DNA of 64,000 nt, taken from the NCBI GenBank assembly GCA_003254925.1, contig QANZ01050747.1:105436-169435 (forward strand), in the 5' to 3' direction. This stretch comes from Chamaecrista fasciculata (lineage: Eukaryota > Streptophyta > Magnoliopsida > Fabales > Fabaceae). Positions 1 to 11,577 of the stretch are shown here, piece by piece (within the stretch, counting starts at the first letter, position 1; every line of letters starts with the position of its first letter). Both the position numbers and the translations under genes were made by a program. The notes under the pieces are model-generated. The model searched no databases, had not been told where the DNA came from, and was given only the letters and a program-made list of their open reading frames with translations.

Positions 1-176
1 TATGGGACCAATTTTGCAACCTGACCCAAACATATGAGACAAAAAATGCAACGCGGAACCAAATCTGCAACCTGAGCAAAAGACATGGAACCAAAAGTGC
101 AACAAAAAAAAAGTTGCGGGACCAAATTAAGACCTAAATAAAAGTTATAAGACCAAAAGTACATTTTAACCAAAAT
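1..176. mobile_element. Right arm of an inverted-repeat MITE (family A), cut by the window edge
   Basis: Repeated 'gggaccaaa'/'ggaaccaaa' blocks at about 30-bp steps, ending near 'agaccaaaagtacatttt', are the reverse complement of the arm seen at 12003, 14763 and 60393. Only the right arm lies in the window, so the target duplication cannot be read. Mutator-like origin is inferred from related copies. Confidence 0.6.
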
Positions 177-1955
177 TCAATTATTAAAAATGATCAAATT
201 TATATATTTTTAATCTTTTTTATCTTCATAAGTTAGCCTTAAAAAATAAATTTAAAAGATTAAATTGTATTGCTTTTATATTTTTAATTTTTATGAAACG
301 AATCGTTAACTCATGTATTTTCTAATAATTAATATATATTTTTTATATTAATTCTACAAGATTAAAGTGTATGAATTGAATTTAGAATGTCAAATTCACA
401 CAATTGCAGGGTGGTTAAATATAAGGATGCTTTTTAATTCTACTGTTATTCATTCCTCTCCCTTTATGATTGTTGATGATGTTTGTAATCTCATAGCCTC
501 GTCTAGTGTTAGGTCGGTCACGGATGATTATGGTTCCACGATGAACACCTCACATCCGGTCAGTCTTAATGTTTAATTTTCTTGTACTTGGTTCATCGTT
601 TTTTCAAATCCACCCAAAAAAAAATATTTGTAATTGTATATATTATTTGGCAAAAAATATACTGTATTACATGAACTTATGGTCTTAACATAACACTGGG
701 GGTTAAATATTGGGGGCTAAAGTAAACTAATAGAATTTAAACATCAAAAGACTTAACAATATATTTTGAAATTTTAAATCACAAAACCAACTAAAAATTA
801 AATGATATTACAATGGCTATGATTGAATTTGATGGAGACTACTATGAAATGTGGTAAATTTTGTCCAAGCCTGAATACTAGCGAGACCAATAACAGAAAA
901 AAGAACTTCTATGACCAAAAAAAAGAAGAATTTAATATCGTATTATTCAACAATCAACATTCTAATGTTGATTATACAATTTGGTTTCTGTTCAACTCTT
1001 CTGTTTCAGTCTCTTTCCTAGTTTCTCCATATACTTCAAAATTCAAATTTTCGATTTATTTTTTTCTTTCCCCCTCCATGTCGACATTTTGTTGGTAATA
1101 AAAAATCTACTTGCTGATGATTTGTGTGAAACTGTTAATGAAATACAATATTGATGAAGACCTTTTAAGAATTGATATCTAAGAATATAATTTGCTGTGA
1201 CTAGAATGTGCAAGAATTTGTACGGAGATAGATTTATAGAAATCATATCGATTCTTAGGGGGAAAAAACTATATTAATGAAGATATTTTATGTTGGGGAT
1301 ATGGAGGAAAATTTTACAATAGAATTTAGTTTAAGTCGGGTCATAATAACACTGTCCTTAAGAGTTTTATTCCGCAACCCCTCAGTAAATTAGGAAGTGG
1401 TACTTCCTAGGATTAAAAAAACTCTTCTTGATTCAACAAGGTCACAGAACAACAGAAGATAATATATCAGTAAGTTAGTGCAGATTAATCCTTGAGCCTA
1501 GAACACTTTTGAATATATTAAGGCAGCTGAAAGAGAGATGTTGGGCAGAATTATAAGTGATTAAAACAATTTAATCACGTATTAAATTGTTTTAACAACT
1601 GATAAACACAAATTGAATGCCATTTCAGGTAAACCACAAATATCAGAAAATAATATTAACAAATATAAAATTGATTTTATAAAAAAGCTCAGTGCCCTCG
1701 TCTAAGCGAGCCAGGAAAGGGGAAGAATCGTCTAACCGTTTTTGCCTGTGTGCACGAGATCTTCCTTCATCTCTACTTGGTTACCCCCTATTTTTACATC
1801 CTAATATATATATACACTTGGCTCATCCATAAACCATGAGACAACTCACAACTCTAATATTATAATAATATAATATTCTCCGCATTTTATAGGGAGACTA
1901 GAATTTGCTTGACTTTTTTACTTTTAGGTTATTATGAAATACATTTTTTTTTTAC
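177..1955. other. AT-rich intergenic DNA, no gene seen
   Basis: Short open frames at 367-576 and 823-1098 have no recognisable domain, no splice context and AT-driven composition. The patch near 1690-1770 is somewhat richer in GC but gives no readable protein. Confidence 0.6.
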
Positions 1956-2098
1956 TAAAAAGGTCAAAACTTCAAATTGGTCTCAAATGTACGAGTAGAT
2001 TTTAAGCTGATCCTAAATGTTTCACTTATTTCATATTGATTTTACATATTTTCATTAGTTGATCCTATTCAAAATGGATCGTCTAAGAGATTTAATAC
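1956..2098. mobile_element. Left arm of a MITE (family E), truncated
   Basis: The text from 'aggtcaaaacttcaaattgg' onward matches the left arm of the family E copies at 11578 and 47457, including the 'ttggtctcaaatg' block. No matching right arm follows, so this is a fragment. Confidence 0.55.
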
Positions 2099-2992
2099 TT
2101 CCTGATATTTTTTCTTTATTATCTTAATTTAGTTTGGGGATTTAATCACAATTATACTTCTTACCTTTCCTGACAGATGTGTTACGTGAAAATTGAATTC
2201 TAAACCCTTCTCTCTGTATTTTGTTTGCATCGTCAATTAAGTCACATTATAACATAAAACCATTTTAAAAGACAAGTATATAGATCAATAATTATAGTAT
2301 TTTCCTCATTAAATCCACGGAATAATAAGTAATCATCAGACTCAAAGAAAGGTTAATCATCATATATAATGTAACATTAAAGAGATTGTGAAGTCAAATT
2401 GGCTAAGAGAGTCAAGTAAGTGACCACGAGAAGATTAAAAGAAAAGGACATTGATTCCAATTCCAAAGAAATGATAGTGAATTCAAAAGCAACAACGCGT
2501 TTGGGAGGTTATTTTTTCATAAAAATTCTGGCAATTTGTTTTTTCTTTAAATGGACAAGAGCAAAATAACAAAGGGACTGTTATCCATGATTGAGACAAT
2601 GGACCCTTTGACTTGGAAGTCTTGTACAAAGACCCGAACAAATTAAACAAGTCTCAAGTCTCTCAAGTCTTTCCCATTAAGTATATATATTGAATATATG
2701 ATTATTTGTGGGAAACTCACTGTTAATGCAAAGACTTTCTAATTTCTTCAAGCTTTTCTACCTTGAAAATAATCAAAGTCTTGCGATCTTGTTCTGTTCC
2801 CTATGCTGTTTCCTCGAATGTTCTGAATTCTTTGGTTAGAAACTTCATTTTGTCTCTCATGTAATTTTAAGAGGAAAAAAAAATAAAAATATTTTATTTT
2901 GCCGTTTTTGCAATAAAGATAATGAACACATTTGTTTATTATTATTATAAAAGGAGTGCTAAGAATACAATATCCATATATATATATATATA
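2099..2992. other. AT-rich intergenic DNA, no gene seen
   Basis: No coding frame, RNA gene or clear repeat arm was recognised. A TA microsatellite at about 2978-2997 abuts the next element. Confidence 0.55.
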
Positions 2993-3001
2993 TATTATGT
3001 T

Positions 3002-4050
3002 GGCCAAAGTCCTATTTTGGTCCCTCAGTTATGCTCAGTGTTCCAAATTGGTCCCCCAGTTATTTTTCGTTCCATATTGGTCCCCCACTTATGCAAAATT
3101 TGACAAAGTTGGTCTCTCTAACAGTTTTCATCCATTTTTCCATTAAAAAAAGATAAAATTGATTTTTAACTTCTAAAAGTTTCAATTTTTTGCATCAAGG
3201 ACATTTTCCTCCATAATAGAACCAAAATGTAAGAAACAAAAAATACTTGGGGGTTTTAATTTATTTTACACAAAAACTCTCTCTCTCTCTCTCTCTCCCT
3301 CCCTCCTCTGGCATACGATCAATCTTCAAAATCAACATCCCAGAATCCAAATCATAATCAAAATCCACCATGTTTGAAACCACCAAACACCTTTTAGGTT
3401 TCGCCGATGAATAACCCCCAAATCTCCCACATCCCTTCACCTCCATTCTTACATTCCCTTCTTCATACACCACTCCTTCAATCGCGGACTCTAAATACCC
3501 AGTAATCGCATCAATCTTCGTTTCATGAAACGCATTCTTCCTCTCTTTACTGCTCCACACGGCTCCGTGACAATTGTAAACACCGATCACGCCATTGTAC
3601 TTGTTCATATTTCAGATCTTGAAAAGGGTCGCGCCGTCTTGGGTCGGGTCAGCGAAGAGACAATCTTGTGTGGGTCTTCTGGGTAATCGGGGTCGGAGGA
3701 CGGAGCCGTCGTCGCCTACCTGAACCACAAAAACACCGTGACCGTCGCCGTTGAGAGAGAGAGGGAGAGAGAGTTTTTGTGTAAAATAAATTAAAACCCC
3801 CAAGTATTTTTTTTCTTTTTTACATTTTGGTTCTATTATAGAGGAAAAGGTCCTTGATGCAAAAAATTTAAACTTTTAGGAGTTAAAATCAATTTTATCT
3901 TTTTTTTAACGGAAAAATGGATGAAAACTGTTAGAGGAACCAACTTTGTCAAATTTTGCATAACTGGGGGACCAATATGGAACGGAAAATAACTGAGGGA
4001 CCAATTTGGAACACTGAGCATAATTGGGGGATCAAAATAGGACTTTGGCC
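3002..4050. mobile_element. Mutator-like (Pack-MULE-type) element carrying a captured host gene piece
   Basis: The two ends are long inverted repeats of about 300 bp (3002-3305 and about 3752-4050), beginning GGCCAAAGTCC and ending GGACTTTGGCC. The arms stay alike through the 'cttgggggttttaattta' block. Flanking 9-mers at 2993-3001 and 4051-4059 are TATTATGTT and TATTATGTA, an 8/9 match, as expected for the Mutator superfamily. Each arm carries TTGGTCCC-like octamers at steps of 31, 29 and 32 bp. No transposase is present, so the element is non-autonomous. The 450 bp between the arms is richer in GC and reads as a piece of a raffinose-synthase-family gene. Confidence 0.8.
3300..3750 (-). pseudogene. 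Captured fragment of a raffinose synthase / seed imbibition protein family gene
   Basis: On the minus strand the frame reads [11 protein letters not shown], then [18 protein letters not shown], then NMNKYNGVIGVYNCHGAVW, then VKGCGRFGGYSSAKPKRC. These are signature stretches of plant galactinol-sucrose galactosyltransferases and the related alkaline alpha-galactosidases (glycoside hydrolase family 36), from the C-terminal third of the protein. A TGA stands where the family has Trp (after LFKI). The family segment between DAITG and AIEG, roughly 90 residues in intact members, is missing, so parts of the donor gene were dropped or never copied. The piece lies wholly inside the inverted repeats of the element at 3002-4050. 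It cannot encode an active enzyme; a regulatory transcript is possible but not shown. Confidence 0.75.
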
Positions 4051-4059
4051 TATTATGTA

Positions 4060-5834
4060 TATAAACACAGTGTGAACCTAATAGATAGTTTAAATTTACA
4101 TCCACAATAAGAATGAGTGAATTGGTACGTTCTCCTTTCATGTCCATCATCTTATAGCATTTTGTTAGATGTTTGATGATTGGTAACCTCAAGATATCAT
4201 CGCATGTCGACATTCAAAATAGCATTTTATTATCATATAAGAGCAAAAAGTGTATGATCTAATAATAACACATAAATTATGTATCTCATATGACAGAGTT
4301 TATGAGGACTTTTTAATTAAAGTTTTAATTTTATCTTTTTTTGTTAATTTATTTAGAAAACTTACTCTTTGATCCTTAAATTTATATCGAGTCAACTAAT
4401 TTGTCCGTGAATAATTAAAATATATGACTCGTTCTTCGAATTATTGTAATTGTCAATAATTAGGTCACTGAGTCAAATTCAGAAATCAAAAAACAAAATT
4501 TTAATACAATAGAAATATATTTTACTATATAAAATATAAATAAATATATATTTTTGAAAAATTATTTACATTTTTATTTTGAAAATATCTATATATATTT
4601 TTAATATGTAAATAAGGGTAAACATAAAAATTTAAAGAAGATTGATGTCATTCAATAAAAAATACAAATTATCTACATCTTAACTCTTATAAATCTAATA
4701 TCTACCATTGTCATACTAAACGTTGATATTACAAATTATCACTTATATTATAGTATCACATACCGCAACATTTAAGATACTATAATATCTAATATGTATA
4801 TGTATATAATTCAATTTGTCGTTAAATGACTTGAATATCATCAAGTCAAGGAATGAAGAAATTCATGTGAAGGTTGTCCACCTCACATTTTTCTTCCACC
4901 TAACTAATATTATAAGTGTTTAAAATTGATCTAAAGCAATTTCACTAAATCAAGCCAAATTGAAACGAATTAAAATAAAAATAAATTGAACAATAAACAG
5001 TTTTGTTTGATTAAAAATGTTTTGAAATTGAATAATTAGATTAGGCCAGTTTTTTAGACACATAATTCACAATACCAAACTACTTATAAATTTTTTTGGT
5101 GTAATTTTTAATTTTATTTATTATATATTATTATATTTAACCAAAAAAATTAACATTTCCTTATTTATTACTATTCTTATGAAATTTATCATAATTTTTT
5201 TATTTAAATACCTTAGTGTTTAACAAGAATCTGTCACTCAATCACCATTCTCATTCTCCCAAATTCCTTATCTATTCTTAATTGTCATTTCTTACCTCAA
5301 TTATTTTTTTTAATTTTAATTAGTTTTTATTCAAACTTTTTTCTCTTTATGAAAATAAGGAATAAAGTCAATAAACTATTAAATAGTTCAAACTGTCATT
5401 TATCAGTTTGATTAAATAAATTATTTTTAACTATTTGATTACTAATTAATTTAAATCAATGTGAACAGATTGATTGAAAAAAGTTATTTAAAACTGTGTA
5501 CCCAACCAACACTAAAAACACACAAGCTTGAAACCCTTTCACTCATATTAAAAGGCCAATTTTTATCCACCAATTTTTCAATTATCATTAATTTCAGCCG
5601 TCAATCTCAATTGCCAACCATAAAGTAACATAATCGCACTACTAGCTAGACTTTGATTGAAAGCTATGTAATTGGGGCATCAACCCTAAATTTAAAGGTT
5701 TAAACTTTAAACTTCTCATATTTGTTGAACTAAGAGGAAAATTAAAAAAAGAGAAGAACAACCACCTCATAATTAAGAAATAGAGATTCATGGATTCAGA
5801 GATGACCCTTTAGAATAAAGTTGAATGGTAAGAA
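4060..5834. other. AT-rich intergenic DNA, no gene seen
   Basis: Long A/T tracts and no open frame with recognisable content. No paired inverted-repeat arms or target duplications were found. Confidence 0.55.
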
Positions 5835-5852
5835 CCATTCTCACTTTTTTTT

Positions 5853-6040
5853 TTTCATTTTGTCTAAATATCACACTTAGGAATAACAAATAGTGATTAA
5901 TTTTTTTGTCACAAGTCTTTTCACTTAAGAGTAAATGATTGATCATAGAATGATTTTTATACCTAAAAGTAAGATTCAAATTCTCACCGATGGTTAAGAG
6001 GTCAAGTGAACAACCACTGTGTCACACTCATGTGTTGGGC
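5853..6040 (-). mobile_element. tRNA-derived SINE, family 1, copy 1
   Basis: Read on the minus strand from 6040, an A-box-like GTGACACAGTGG is followed about 35 bp later by a B-box-like GAGAATTTGAATC, as in RNA polymerase III promoters of tRNA-derived SINEs. Both sides carry the same direct repeat, CCATTCTCACTTTTTTTT (5835-5852 and 6041-6058), a target duplication of about 18 bp. A related copy with its own duplication lies at 39833-40019; both share a 'cttaagagtaaa' segment. It has no coding capacity and depends on LINE machinery. Confidence 0.72.
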
Positions 6041-6058
6041 CCATTCTCACTTTTTTTT

Positions 6059-6865
6059 GGGTGATAAAAAAGTTCAGGTGAATATTAGAGCTGTCAAAGT
6101 GGGTCAACCCGGCTCACACGGGTTGGCCCACCACAGGTTGCGGGTTATACGGGTTGGCTCACCCGGTTAGAATATGTGGTGAGCTAGGATTTCGCCAACC
6201 CGGCTCACCAGCTTGGTGAGCCGGGTTGGCTCACGTAACCCACTAAATTTTTTTTTTTTTGCTTCAAACTTTAAAGTATAGTTTATTTTTCAACCTGTCA
6301 TTTTTTTTTGTACATAATACATTATAAAACAACATATATATACCATCAGATTTTAGAATGTGATGCTAAATTACTAATAAGTAATAAACTAATAATGAAT
6401 TGAATTTTATAATTAAAAAGTATAAAAAATGGGGGTGAAATGTAAAATTGAGTGAGGGTGAGTTAGTAAATTTATTATGTTTATTTTAAAATTTTATAAT
6501 TTTTTTATATGGTGGGTTAGTGAGCTAACCCACCAACTCACCGGGTTAGCTCACCATAGCCCCCGGGCCAGGTGAGCCAGCTCACGCGGGTTAAAATTGC
6601 TGGTGAGCCAAGATTACTGCAACCCGACTCACCATTTGTGTGGGTAAAACAGGTCCAACCCGCGGGTTGGAACCTGTTTTGACGGCTCTAGGTGAATTAG
6701 ACCCCAAAGGCTCACCAAGGGCATGCCTCCATGCTCTATAAATGCTTTTAGAGGTACTTATAGATCGCCTACCAACAAAGCCCTTACATAGGCAGCGAAA
6801 ATCAAACTCATGACCTTGTGGGTAATTAGTCGACTCCTTATCAACTGGGCCAACCTTTGTTGACT
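6059..6865 (-). mobile_element. Second SINE-like element, split by a hAT MITE
   Basis: Read on the minus strand from about 6865, GTTGGCCCAGTTGATAAGG resembles an A box and TCATGAGTTTGATTTTC a B box. The body continues to TTTGGGGTCTAATTCACC at 6691. After removal of the MITE at 6085-6690 it resumes as 'CACCTGAACTTTTTTATCAC' and ends at an A-run (T-run 6051-6058 on the plus strand). The A-run is shared with the target duplication of the neighbouring SINE, so the order of insertion is complex. The 5' end is uncertain. Confidence 0.5.
6085..6690. mobile_element. hAT-type MITE
   Basis: The ends are inverted: TTAGAGCTGTCAAAGTGGG on the left and CCTGTTTTGACGGCTCTA on the right. Many subterminal 'ggttggctcac' / 'gtgagcc' repeats follow. 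The flanking 8-mers GGTGAATA (6077-6084) and GGTGAATT (6691-6698) match 7/8, the duplication length of hAT elements. The centre (about 6240-6520) is AT-rich and non-coding. Confidence 0.8.
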
Positions 6866-6920
6866 TAAGAATAGATAATCCTTAAAACTCTAGCCCAAAC
6901 TATTAAGACATTTTTGCCTC

Positions 6921-7330
6921 TTTTTTTTGGTCCAGGAGATGAAATTTCATTCATATGAACATGGCATCAAGCCATGGCTACAAAGGAGATACATCAAGGC
7001 ATACATAGAACAATGAAATCCAACCAAGAAACTCCTAGGACATATTACATAGGAGAGTAATAAAAGACTTAGGCAACACACCCAAGAAAAAAAGATCTAA
7101 ATCCATTTCTCCTATACTAGAAGAAAGATATACAAACTCTGATCTACATCATATGATATTTTACAAAAAGAAAATGTGAAGATTCAAGAGAGGCAACACA
7201 CCTCCTTCTCTCTCTGAGAGAAAATCTTCTTAACAATTCTCTTCTAAAATGAATATTAAGAATAGATAAGAAAGACAAATATATCTTCAAAAGAAAAGAA
7301 AAGATCCTTTCCTAAAGAAAGGGAGAAACT
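6921..7330 (-). mobile_element. 3' end of a LINE-like retroposon
   Basis: On the minus strand this ends in '...ATTTCATCTCCTGGACC' followed by an A-run (T-run 6921-6928 on the plus strand). The style matches the poly(A)-tailed, non-coding 3' ends of plant LINEs. No reverse-transcriptase text remains, and the upstream limit is a guess. Confidence 0.4.
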
Positions 7331-8755
7331 TCCCTAATGAAAATTGTCTTTCTATTTTATCTATTTTTAGTAAAGTTAGTAAAGTTTGATATTTGCCCTA
7401 AATATATTTGTATGAACTTACTTTGTGAATATTTTCTTACATGTGATCAAGTGATTACTAAAGTGGTCAAAGAATTGTTATCAAATAGTTAATGGATTGC
7501 TAGTAGAATTTGATCAAATTTTTTCACATACGAGATAGTTATTAAGATAGTATTTCCAAAGAAAAAAGTCTTAGTATATCAAATTATATTTATTAGGGGT
7601 GTGCATTATTGGATTGGGCCTGGTGTACATATGGGAGTTGATTTGATTTTAATTGAGTGAAATTAGTTCTATCAAGATTAAATTTATTTATTTTTCAAAT
7701 AAAAATGCATAAAACTAATTTAAACTATTTTTTAAGTTTTAATCTGTGTATATTTATATAAAAGGTAATTATAAATTTTCATATAACTTTTACATTAATA
7801 AAAATTTAAATTTAAAATATTTATTAGAAGTAAATTAAATTCAATTAAAACTAAGTTTATATTTTATATACTTTTAATTTATAATCAATGAAAACTATTT
7901 ATACTAGATACAAGTATCTTTAGTTGGACTAAGCCCAAGCATACAAATCTTGAGATCCAGTCTAATGTGTTATGACTAAGATGAATCGTTGAAATGCAAA
8001 TCACAATTTGAACAATGGATACGGGCCCAACTGTACAAGTCTATGCTTTTTGGTCAAAACAAAAGCCCAATCATTTAGTGTTCTAATTGGGCCAATTAAG
8101 TGTTCAGGCCCAACTATATCCTTCTATATCTCTCTTCTATTCTTTTTAAATAATATCTTATTTTTGTCTCTCTCTTCTCTTCTTCTAGAAAAGTGAGAGA
8201 TTTTTCCTCTTTTAATGAGATTATTTTTTCTTTTCTCTCGACGTATTTCTTTTATTAGAAGTAAGTGTTTTAGTTTTTGTTAAAGATTTATTTCCCATTC
8301 ATGACTATCAAGATATATCTTCAAGAGATAAGACTCAAAGCTTATGTTATGCATTGTCTCTCCTTTGTTTAGTTATTTTTGGGATTTAAATCTTTTATCT
8401 TCTCATCTTTATCTAGTAATTATCATTGTATTTTTTGAAAAATTGGCCTATTTTATTTGTCGGTTTGTGTTAAACCTTGTTGAATCTTCTGTATGTATGA
8501 TTTTGTACATTAAATTGAAAGTTTGACCCATGAAAAAAAGACAATGAAGTGTTCAACCAAAAATAACTGAAGATAAGAATGACAAGAATGAATATTATTG
8601 GAAAGAATAATAATAATGTTAAAACAACCCCTTAAAGAATGGATGAGACTACAAACTACAAATCTATAATGACCATACACCTCAACATATACACTAATTA
8701 AGGTAAGTAAAGATATGTATGTATGTGTGTATTATTGTGAGTCATGATTCATGAT
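7331..8755. other. Intergenic DNA and 3' flank of the expansin-like gene
   Basis: No independent gene was recognised. An isolated hAT-like terminus, 'taggggtgtgcattattgg', occurs near 7596 without a partner. The part nearest 8755 should hold the 3' UTR of the expansin-like gene, which is transcribed toward lower coordinates. Confidence 0.5.
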
Positions 8756-11169
8756 TCATGACCATGTGTCTTGATCATCACATGAAGAAGAACATCCCTC
8801 ATAAGCAACATCAGTGATTTGAAGTCCAGAATCATAAACAGCACCAATCTTCCAATCAGCAGGTAAAACATTTTTTGCCCAATAATATTTTCCATCAAAT
8901 CCTGCAGTTACCACCATCCTAAATTGCAATGCACCCTCAGGTACTTTATTTGTCTCCCATATTGCTCCATTGTTCTTCTTGCTCATGTAGCCCCAGTTTG
9001 CTGAAGCCCCTACCTGTTTAATCAATCAATCAATCAATCAATTCATTAACTAATTACCCACAAATTCAACCATCATTAAATCAATTTACAATTATCACCA
9101 CCCTCCGGTCGTAAAAAATTAACAATTGAAAGAGGTAAAAATTTTATTTTAGTCCCTAATATTTGTCTTATGTTTCATTTGGGTCCCTAATACTTTTTTG
9201 TTCTATTTCGATCCTTAATGCTTTAGAAAACATTGGGGTTGGAGTTCAAAATTTGAGTTTTTCGGCCCCTGAGGATCATTAGCCCTTTAAACATTAAGAG
9301 AAAAGTTGACTATTTGGTAGAGATTTTAAAAAAGGTTTGAAGGTTGAATTTTTTGTTTTTTTTAAATAGATTGAAGCACATTTTGAGAAAAGTGGAATCC
9401 AAGTTCGGATAGAATAATGTCGAAAGACTAAAAGTGACATTTCTAAAAAACATTAGAGAACAAAATTGAATAAAAAATAATTAAGGACCAAAACGAAACA
9501 TAAAACATATATTAGGGACTAAAATGAGATTTTTACTTCATTTTGCTAATAATTTTTAAACCCCCAAGAACACAAATCACATGAAACTTGTTTAAAAACT
9601 TTTGAACAATAAAAGACTTGTAAATGAGTCAAATCACAATGAACTTTTCTGTAACTTTCCCTTGTATATATAATCAATATTCAATTGTTGTGTATGTGAA
9701 GTGTATATTTATATATATAGTTATATACATACCTTAGCTATGTCGACGCCTACAATCTCTGTTTGTCCACCTTGATACAGAAATTGGATGGCTAAGTAGT
9801 TTGGTTTCTTGCTTGATTCCTCCACTCGCACAGCCAAGTTCTTCTTCTTGTACTCACATGCCACTCTGCAAAATAAATAATAATAATAAATAAATATCAC
9901 ATTGAAAATTAATTACCAAATACCTTGATGACGTGTCTGATCTAATCCATTATTTTATGTTACTACACGTTTTGGACCGTTGCTGTAATTAATGTGATCC
10001 ACCGTCGTACCAAGCACGCTCTCAATGATTAAGAGTTATTTATTATATTTTAAATTATAAAAAATAATGAACTACTTCACCAATAAAGTGAGTGATCAAT
10101 AAACTAAGGTTTAACTGAAATAATAATGTAACCTTAATTAAAGATATGTTTTTTTTTTTCTTGATCTAACTAATACCATTGAAAAAGAACAAGAAGCATT
10201 ATGTGAAAGTAGTTGAGGAGTGAAAATGAAGAAAAGGATAAATGATAATGATAGTGATGTATGTATAGTACCTCTTATATTCAATGTCCATAATCCCAAG
10301 CTTTAGAATCTGTGTAGCCTTGCCTTTGAGCGCCATGGCGGAGAAGGCTCTGCTGCTAACAACAAAATCAGTTTGATTATTGTGGCTGTTGAGATCAGTT
10401 ACAACCACTCTCGTTCCTTGTTTGCTGCACAAACTTGGGTTCTTGCATCTTATCTACACACATAAAAATCATCCATAATTAATCACAATTAATCATCATC
10501 CACAAATACCCATAAGAATTAATCACACAAATAGTGGTTCCTCAAACTTTCACAGTTCTTCTGGTTTGGTCCTAACCATAAGTGTGATAATAAGTGAGTT
10601 GACAAATAAAGATCGAATAGTTTATCTGTCTTAGGAGTTCAAGTTAGAAATAACAGCAGAAATTAAATTAACTCACATTTTGGGACTGGGAAGGAACACA
10701 AATGTATGTAAAAGTTTGATATAAAGAAAAAATGATTTTAGGATAAAAATAAAACTTATCCCATAACTTGAGAATCAAAATGACTATTTGAGCCACAAAT
10801 AATGAAAACAGAGAGAGAAAGACCTGAAAGCAGGCACCACAGGCGGCTCCTTCTTTGTAGAGAGAAGGAACAGCAGCAGCAAGGTGTCCACCACTCAATT
10901 CCAAAGCCAATGAACCATAGCCACATGCCCCAGCTGCATCATCATCAATTAATTAATTAATTCATTAATTTGAGGAATCAAATTGAAATTGAAATTGAAA
11001 GATATAATTTATGAAAGAGATATATATATAGTTACTTACATGAAAGAGCAGAAGCTTTGGAAAAGAAGGAAGCCTTGGATTGATGGAGGCAGCGATCGCA
11101 GGCAGAAGAAGCAGAGGAAACAATAACCAAGAGGAAGAAGAAGAAGAAGAAGATGAAGGATTTAGACAT
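8756..11169 (-). CDS. EXLA: Expansin-like A protein (EXLA), five exons
   Basis: Encodes a secreted cell-wall protein of the expansin-like A subfamily. Exons, with GT/AG borders that keep frame: 11169-11040, 10933-10824, 10453-10272, 9865-9733 and 9013-8756, giving 270 aa, normal for EXLA. Residues 1-22 are a Phe-rich signal peptide, followed by [14 protein letters not shown] double-psi beta-barrel domain (about 24-165) contains [28 protein letters not shown] and SSRAFSAMA. The C-terminal carbohydrate-binding domain (about 180-265) contains [24 protein letters not shown] and [15 protein letters not shown] proteins lack the HFD motif of canonical expansins, and wall-loosening activity is not established for the subfamily. 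I chose the ATG at 11169 because it opens directly into the signal peptide; an upstream in-frame Met at 11376 only adds low-complexity text. A MITE sits in intron 4. Confidence 0.93.
9135..9536. mobile_element. Inverted-repeat MITE in intron 4 of the expansin-like gene
   Basis: The left arm starts GTAAAAATTTTATTTTAGTC and the right arm is its near reverse complement, ending 'gggactaaaatgagattttt' ac. TTAGTCCC-like octamers lie 31 and then 29 bp apart, the spacing shared with the other families here. It lies between exon 4 (ends 9733) and exon 5 (starts 9013), away from both splice sites. The target duplication is not readable. Confidence 0.7.
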
Positions 11170-11171
11170 GA

Positions 11172-11204
<33 letters not shown>

Positions 11205-11285
11205 TTGGTGTTAATTTGTTGAATATGATGGTGGATGAGAATAATGGAAGATGTAATATGGATGAAAATGAAGAAGAATGATGTG

Positions 11286-11305
11286 ATATATATATATATA
11301 TATAC
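11286..11305 (-). promoter_or_regulatory. Probable TATA region of the expansin-like gene
   Basis: A TATATATATATATA run on the minus strand lies about 120 bp upstream of the chosen ATG (11169). It is followed by a pyrimidine-rich leader with AAT repeats. The run could also be a plain microsatellite. Confidence 0.4.
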
Positions 11306-11577
11306 AAATAGGATGGGGGAAGATGTAATGAGAAAGAGGGAAGAAAAGAAGGAGCGTGTGGGATACAGGTAAGCATATGGATGAAATTGATGAAAACGGA
11401 AATTATTTGTTTACTTTTATAATTTCAACGCTGTTTTGTTGCTAGTAAGTAGTTTTGCTGTGTGTGACTATGTGAGTGCCAGTGGAGACTGACTGGATAA
11501 GTATGAAAGGGACACACACGCATAACACAAAATTCATCCAATTAAAATATCAATACGCGGCTAAACGTTCAGAAAAA

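Noticed and set aside
367-576. 69-codon open frame near the window start
   Set aside because: No recognisable motif, no splice or promoter support, and AT-rich random-like content.
2922-3156. Two overlapping 74-codon open frames
   Set aside because: They lie in a TA microsatellite and the inverted-repeat arm of the element at 3002.
7596-7640. hAT-like terminus 'taggggtgtgcattattgg'
   Set aside because: No matching opposite end or 8-bp duplication was found.
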